A stretch of DNA of 64,000 nucleotides, from positions 62,001-126,000 of the forward strand of contig CAIOZA010000142.1 in the NCBI GenBank assembly GCA_903862655.1. The letters run 5' to 3'. This document shows, in pieces, positions 58,740 through 64,000 of this stretch. This stretch comes from an uncultured Ignavibacteria bacterium. GTDB lineage: Bacteria > Bacteroidota > Ignavibacteria > Kapaibacteriales > UBA2268. The position numbers were made by a program, and so were the translations under genes. The notes under the pieces were generated by a model that was not told the origin of the DNA, did not search any database, and was given only the letters and a program-made list of their open reading frames with translations. The first letter of the stretch is position 1. Each line of letters opens with the position of its first letter.

Positions 58740-59858
58740 ATGTTGACTTTAAAAGTATTAATTGTTGATGATGAACCTGGAATGAGGCAAAGCATTCAGC
58801 GTGCATTAGTAAATTATAAAATGAAGTTGCAGGACATCGAGGAAGAAATTAGATTTGAAATGTCTGTTGCTGAAAATGGTGAACAGGCACTAACTCAAAT
58901 TGCTGAATTCAAACCTGACATTCTGCTTTTAGATTATAAACTTCCGGATATGACCGGGCTTGATGTGCTGGAACAATTTGACAATAAAGATGAGCAGATT
59001 CTCACCATTATGGTTACGGCTTATGCATCTCTTGATACGGCTGTCAGTGCTATAAAATCAGGTGCTTTTGATTTTCTAGCTAAACCATTCACACCAAACG
59101 AATTAAGATCAACAATAAGTAAGGCAGCACGTAATCTGATACATTCAAGAGAAATAAAAAAGCTTCAAGCTGAAAAACGTCAGGTACGTTTTCAATTTAT
59201 TTCTGTGCTTGGTCATGAATTGAAGTCTCCATTGGGTGCAGTTGAAGGTTATCTAAACATGATAAAGGAAAGAACCATTGGAATTGAGCTTGAAAAATAT
59301 GATAATATGGTTGATAGATGTCTAATCAGGACAGATCAAATGCGAAAATTAATCGGAGATCTGCTTGAGATGACAAAAATTGAGTCAGGTCAACGTCAAC
59401 GTGACCTTCAAGAAATCAATTTATCTGAACTCGTAAAAACGTCAATCGAGTCTATACAACCTGATGCTGATCGAAGGAATATAACAATTAGCTTAGTTAT
59501 GGACTCACATCTGAACATCATTGCTGACAAATCTGAAATTGAGATTATTTTAAACAACCTATTCTCCAACGCAGTCAAGTATAATAGGGATAACGGAAAT
59601 GTAGATATTTCAATTAAGAGCTTTGATCATGAATTACAAATTATTGTCAGTGATACAGGGATAGGTTTATCTGAAGATGATATTCATGCCTTATTCAGGG
59701 ACTTTGTCAGGATAAAAAATCAAAAGACTAAAGATATTCTAGGAAGTGGATTGGGGCTTTCTACAGTGAAGAAAATTGCTAATCTTTATAATGGAGATAT
59801 TATTGTGAAAAGTACACCTGATATAGGAAGTATATTTACTGTAAAATTAATTAAATAA
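58740..59858 (+). CDS. Receiver domain-histidine kinase hybrid
   Basis: VLIVDDEPGMRQSIQRAL...PDILLLDYKLPDMTGLDVL...FLAKPFTPNEL; ISVLGHELKSPLGAVEGYL; NNLFSNAVKYNRDNGNV; GSGLGLSTVKKIA. Confidence 0.93.
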   Translation: MLTLKVLIVDDEPGMRQSIQRALVNYKMKLQDIEEEIRFEMSVAENGEQALTQIAEFKPDILLLDYKLPDMTGLDVLEQFDNKDEQILTIMVTAYASLDTAVSAIKSGAFDFLAKPFTPNELRSTISKAARNLIHSREIKKLQAEKRQVRFQFISVLGHELKSPLGAVEGYLNMIKERTIGIELEKYDNMVDRCLIRTDQMRKLIGDLLEMTKIESGQRQRDLQEINLSELVKTSIESIQPDADRRNITISLVMDSHLNIIADKSEIEIILNNLFSNAVKYNRDNGNVDISIKSFDHELQIIVSDTGIGLSEDDIHALFRDFVRIKNQKTKDILGSGLGLSTVKKIANLYNGDIIVKSTPDIGSIFTVKLIK

Positions 59859-60059
59859 ATTTATTTAATTAATTTAAAGTGACATTTCTTCTCATGAAAT
59901 CATTGAAAATATCAAGCATTATGAAAAATATTTTCTAATAGGTTATAAGCTTATAAATATACAATAGCTATATGATAATCTATCGCATAAAGATATAAGA
60001 ATAGAGAATCGTCTTTTGTGAATCTACTGCGTAATTCAGGTTTATAGGCCATTTCCATT

Positions 60060-60083
60060 GTTCCCAAGCTCCAGCTAGGGAAC
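60060..60083. repeat. Hairpin upstream of transposase remnant copy 3
   Basis: GTTCCCAAGCT-cc-AGCTAGGGAAC, 11-bp stem with one mismatch. Confidence 0.6.
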
Positions 60084-60092
60084 CTATTATAT

Positions 60093-60371
60093 TTGAGGTA
60101 CTTTACAAACTTTATACTTTTAACATCATGCCAACCACTTGTTTCTGCCGTTCTCGAACAAATCGGCATCTCCACCAATCACGTCCATCTCCTTTTGCAG
60201 ATCGACACAAAACGTCCAATCTGCAAAACCGTCGAGATCATCAAATCCCTCTCATCAAAGAAATTCAAAAAGCTCTCCGGCTCCGACTGGCACGGCTGGC
60301 AGAACGGCTGCTTCATTTCATCTGTAGGCAGATCCACAAAAACAAAGATCAAGAAGTGTTTGGAGGAGTAG
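60093..60371 (+). pseudogene. IS200-like (Y1/HUH) transposase remnant, copy 3 (5'-truncated; frame still open)
   Basis: VLEQIGISTNHVHLLLQIDTKRPICKTVEIIKSLSSKKFKKLSGSDWHGWQNGCFISSVGRSTKTKIKKCLEE*: HVH HUH motif retained, expected catalytic Tyr (KKY) replaced by Cys; N-terminal part missing. Confidence 0.85.
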
Positions 60372-60526
60372 TAAAATATCTTTTACATACTTGTCTTGGT
60401 TTACAATAACATTCCTTCAATATTATATATAATTATTCTTTAAGTTTATTCAATATTTGACGATAAGCATAATTCCCTTTAGCTCAGATTTTTATTTAGA
60501 TATCCATTCTTTTTGAGGTTCGTTTT

Positions 60527-63500
60527 ATGAATAGTGACAATATTACAAAAGAAGAGCTTCTGCAGGAATTGCAGGAGCTTAAAGTAGAGAATGAATCCCT
60601 GAAAATTAAATCTCAAAATTTTATCATAGAACCCAATCAAATTGAAGAATCTTTAAATATTAGTGATGAAAGATACAGAACTATCCTTCAAACTGCAATG
60701 GATGGCTTTTGGCTTACAGATTCTCAATTAAATTTCCTTGACGTTAATGAAACGTATTGCCGGATGAGTGGCTATAGCAGAGAAGAATTATTAAAAATGA
60801 AAGTCTCTGATGTAGAGGCTATTGAAACTCCGGAAGTTACAGCCGTTCGGGCAAAAAGAATATTTGAACTTGGAGAAGACCGCTTTAAATCCCAGCATTA
60901 TCGAAAAGATGGGACTAAATTTGATGTTGAAGTCAGCATTCAATTCAGAAATATTGATAAAGGATGCTTCATAGCATTTATTCAGGATATCACAGAGCAC
61001 AAAAAAGCAGAAATCAGTTTAAGAGAAAATCATCGCTTTCTTGGAAATCTTATTTCCAACCTACCTGGTATGGTATACCGATGTAAAAATAATATTGATT
61101 GGTCGATGCAATTTGTTGGCGAAGGATGTTTAGCGCTTCTCGGATATAAACCAGAACAATTGATTCAATCGGGAGAAATTGAATTTGGAGACTTGATACA
61201 TCAAAACGACAGGAAAATGGTTTGGGATACTGTTCAGTCAGGAATTCAGGCAAAGCAGCCGTTCCAAATGGAATATCGCATTATCGATTCAAGTGGAGCA
61301 GAAAAGTGGGTTTGGGAACAAGGCTATGGGGTTTACAGCAATGCTGGTGATTTAGAATTTTTAGAGGGTTTCATTTCTGATATTAGTGAACGTAAAAAAG
61401 CAGAGAATGAACTCATAGAATCCGAAATAATGATTTCTTCGATAATAAACAGCACACCGGATTATATTTGGTCGGTAAATATTCAGGATTTTAGATTATT
61501 GACGTTCAATACAGGAATGCAGAATTATTTCACTACCAATTTGGGGGTTGTTTTAAAACCCGGGATGACTCCTGGCGATGTTTTTGCAAATCGAAAATTA
61601 GGCGATATGTGGAATGATATATACAGAATTGTAATTAGCAAAGGTTACCATTCTTTTGAATATACTACTTCAACAGGCAAGAGCATCATTCATTATTCTT
61701 TGAATCTTTTAAAGCATGGTGATACCGTTTTTGGAATTTCAGCATTTGGTAGAGATATTACAGAGCAAAAAGTTGCTGAAAAAGCAATACAGGAATCACA
61801 TCGATTGCTGAAAAGCACTTTCGACAGCCTGCGCGATGCTGTTTTCATCATTGATTTTAAAACAACAGCAATTATAGACTTTAACATTGCTGCAACCGAA
61901 ATATTTGGCTACAGCCAAGAAGAAATGATAGGCAACTCAACGGAGTTTCTTCATATCAATAAGGACGCACTTGCTGAATTTCGCAAACATCTGTCTGCCG
62001 GAATTGCAGAAAAAGGATATTTATTTCTCCCAGAGTTCAACATGAAGCGTAAAGATGGCACAGTCTTTCCGACCGAACATGCCGTAACACCAAACATAGA
62101 CGAAAATGGCGTGCACATCGGCTGGGTGAGTGTAGTGCGCGACATCACTGTCCGCAAGGAGGCTGATGACAAACTGCGGGAGAGCTTGCTTACTCTGGAT
62201 CATGTTGAACAGTTAACTCATATTGGTCATTGGACTGTTAATATCATTGATGGCTCCTTTTATCATTCTGATGAAACCAAGAGGATATTTGGTTATGAAC
62301 CGTCGGAATATACATTATCTGTTGAAGAAGCTATCATCGCCTATCATCCTGATGATCGCGGTGATGTAATCAGATATTTCAATAGAGCTATCGAAACAGG
62401 TGAAGGGTATGAATTTGATTTGCGGGTTATTCAGCCGGGTGGAAATATAAGATATGTGCATTCCAAGGGATATGCTGAGAAGAATGAAGTTGGAAAAGTC
62501 ATTAGGGTTTACGGAGTGTTTCAGGATATCACTGAGCGTAAAATTGCAGAACAAGCTATTATAGAAAGCAATGATTACAATCGTCAGTTATTTAGTTCAT
62601 CGCAAATTGGGTTAGCGCTGGCAAAAATGACGGGTGAATTAGTTGATATCAATCAGGCTTATGCAGATATAATTGGATATTCCATTGAAGAATCTTTACA
62701 ATTAAGCTATTGGGATATCACCCCTGAAAAATATGCAGTAAAAGAGCAAGAACAATTAAAAAGCTTGTATGAGAACGGTTTTTACGGACCTTATGAAAAA
62801 GAATACATCCATAAAAACGGAACGCTCGTTCCTGTGGTTTTATCAGGGAATATTATTGAACGCAACGGCGAAAAATTCATTTGGTCGAGTGTTGAAAATA
62901 TTACCGAACGCAAGAACGCAGAACAAGCACTTAAAGAAAATGAAGAAAAATACAGAACTCTTTTTGAAACATCAAATGATGCCATTATGCTGTATGATAA
63001 CATTGGTTGGGTTGAATGCAACACTAGGGCGTTGACAATGTTTGGTTGCTCCCGTGAGCAGTTCATTGGTTCAAATCCAATCAACTTCTCACCCCCCAAA
63101 CAAGCCGATGGCCAGTCTTCGGCAGAATTAGCTATCGTAAGGATAAATATTGCTTTCGAAGGAAAACCTCAATTCTTTGAATGGGAGCATTGCAAGGCTG
63201 ATGGAACGCTTTTTACTACAGAGGTCAGTCTAAATCGGTTAGAATTGGAAGGCAAACCTTATATGCAGGCAATTGTGCGAGATATTACCAAACGTAAGGA
63301 AATGGAAAATGCCCTGCAGACAAGTGAATTAGAATTCAGAACTCTTTTTGAAAAAGCTAGCGAAGGTATTATTTATCTGAAACCCGATATTGAAATTGTT
63401 GAAATAAATGAAGCGTTTGCAAAATTGCACGGCTACACAGTCGAAGAAATGCGAAACATTAAATTGCAGGAACTTGATGTGGAAGATTTATCAAATGTTA

Positions 63501-64000
63501 ATCCTGAAAGAACGAAACGTTTGGCAAACGGTGAAAATATCAGTTTTGAAGTGAAGCATTATCATAAGAACGGTTCTATTATTGACCTTCATGTATCAGC
63601 GTGTTTGGTAAAATTTAATAACGAAAACACATTTGTTGCTTTCCATCATGTTATTACAGAACGCAAATTTGCTGAAAGAGCATTAAACTCATTAGCAACT
63701 AATTTTGCAGGTCTATCAGGTAAGGCATTTTTTGAAGCCATATCGAAACACATTGCCACAGAAATGGGAATAGACTATGTATATGTAGGAGAATTAACTG
63801 ATACTAAAGCTTCAGTTAATGTGCTAGGTGGTTTTGCTTTAGGTGAGGCAATGGGTGAAATGCTTTACAGTCTGTCAGACACCCCTTGCAGCGATGTGAT
63901 AAAAAATGACACCTGCCTATATCCCACAGGAATACAACAACAATACCCGAAAGACTATTTATTGCAACAAATGGGAATAGATAGCTATTTTGGAACTCGA
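60527..64000 (+). CDS. Multi-PAS domain sensor protein (about eight PAS units then GAF-like start), truncated by window end
   Basis: Continuous open frame from ATG 60527 to 64000 (1158 codons, no stop); repeated PAS-to-PAS linkers QDITEHKKAE, SDISERKKAE, RDITEQKVAE, RDITVRKEAD, QDITERKIAE, ENITERKNAE, RDITKRKEME, HVITERKFAE; absent from the ORF track because no stop lies in the window. Confidence 0.9.
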   Translation, partial: MNSDNITKEELLQELQELKVENESLKIKSQNFIIEPNQIEESLNISDERYRTILQTAMDGFWLTDSQLNFLDVNETYCRMSGYSREELLKMKVSDVEAIETPEVTAVRAKRIFELGEDRFKSQHYRKDGTKFDVEVSIQFRNIDKGCFIAFIQDITEHKKAEISLRENHRFLGNLISNLPGMVYRCKNNIDWSMQFVGEGCLALLGYKPEQLIQSGEIEFGDLIHQNDRKMVWDTVQSGIQAKQPFQMEYRIIDSSGAEKWVWEQGYGVYSNAGDLEFLEGFISDISERKKAENELIESEIMISSIINSTPDYIWSVNIQDFRLLTFNTGMQNYFTTNLGVVLKPGMTPGDVFANRKLGDMWNDIYRIVISKGYHSFEYTTSTGKSIIHYSLNLLKHGDTVFGISAFGRDITEQKVAEKAIQESHRLLKSTFDSLRDAVFIIDFKTTAIIDFNIAATEIFGYSQEEMIGNSTEFLHINKDALAEFRKHLSAGIAEKGYLFLPEFNMKRKDGTVFPTEHAVTPNIDENGVHIGWVSVVRDITVRKEADDKLRESLLTLDHVEQLTHIGHWTVNIIDGSFYHSDETKRIFGYEPSEYTLSVEEAIIAYHPDDRGDVIRYFNRAIETGEGYEFDLRVIQPGGNIRYVHSKGYAEKNEVGKVIRVYGVFQDITERKIAEQAIIESNDYNRQLFSSSQIGLALAKMTGELVDINQAYADIIGYSIEESLQLSYWDITPEKYAVKEQEQLKSLYENGFYGPYEKEYIHKNGTLVPVVLSGNIIERNGEKFIWSSVENITERKNAEQALKENEEKYRTLFETSNDAIMLYDNIGWVECNTRALTMFGCSREQFIGSNPINFSPPKQADGQSSAELAIVRINIAFEGKPQFFEWEHCKADGTLFTTEVSLNRLELEGKPYMQAIVRDITKRKEMENALQTSELEFRTLFEKASEGIIYLKPDIEIVEINEAFAKLHGYTVEEMRNIKLQELDVEDLSNVNPERTKRLANGENISFEVKHYHKNGSIIDLHVSACLVKFNNENTFVAFHHVITERKFAERALNSLATNFAGLSGKAFFEAISKHIATEMGIDYVYVGELTDTKASVNVLGGFALGEAMGEMLYSLSDTPCSDVIKNDTCLYPTGIQQQYPKDYLLQQMGIDSYFGTR

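Noticed and set aside
59951-60178. Minus-strand ORF containing YNRFPSWSLGTMEMAYKPELRSRF
   Set aside because: It reads through the palindrome and the transposase remnant; likely spurious
60128-60409. Two additional overlapping plus-strand ORFs (60128-60409, 60139-60327) over the transposase remnant
   Set aside because: Alternative frames of the remnant; the frame with TNHVHLLLQIDTKRP is the true one
1-64000. CRISPR arrays, prophage genes, toxin-antitoxin or restriction systems
   Set aside because: No regularly spaced direct repeats, cas genes, phage structural genes or defence-family signatures recognised by reading

Overview
AT-rich window from what looks like a Bacteroidota/Chlorobiota-type (FCB group) chromosome. 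This assignment is inferred from several T9SS-type C-terminal sorting domains, mreBCD, NuoJ/K and a possible futalosine-pathway MqnA-like protein. The first ~38 kb is mostly housekeeping: RSH ppGpp enzyme, nuoJK, speA, etfBA, mreBCD, one tRNA, S41 and M1 peptidases, plus large secreted proteins. From ~38 kb onward it becomes accessory. (i) A translationally coupled pair: a large repeat-containing T9SS protein and a double-OmpA outer-membrane protein. (ii) A six-gene cluster resembling staphyloxanthin-type C30 carotenoid biosynthesis (CrtO-like acyltransferase, CrtQ-like glycosyltransferase, two CrtN/CrtP-family desaturase/oxidases, an aldehyde dehydrogenase, a DUF2141 protein), with no CrtM-type synthase. 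(iii) A tight ~8.4 kb operon: rex, a trimeric NADH-linked [FeFe]-hydrogenase (HydC/HydB/HydA), a divergent [FeFe]-hydrogenase-like protein fused to a histidine kinase, a single-domain response regulator and a receiver-histidine kinase hybrid. A Rex-operator-like palindrome lies just upstream of rex. This third locus is the best candidate for an under-described system: a candidate redox/H2-sensing phosphorelay coupled to a bifurcating-type hydrogenase, with no DNA-binding output domain among its regulators. Parts ii and iii are bracketed by decayed same-orientation copies of an IS200-like (HUH/Y1) transposase, and a degraded IS3-family element with both inverted repeats lies between them. A multi-PAS sensor gene (absent from the ORF track because it has no in-window stop) runs off the right edge.
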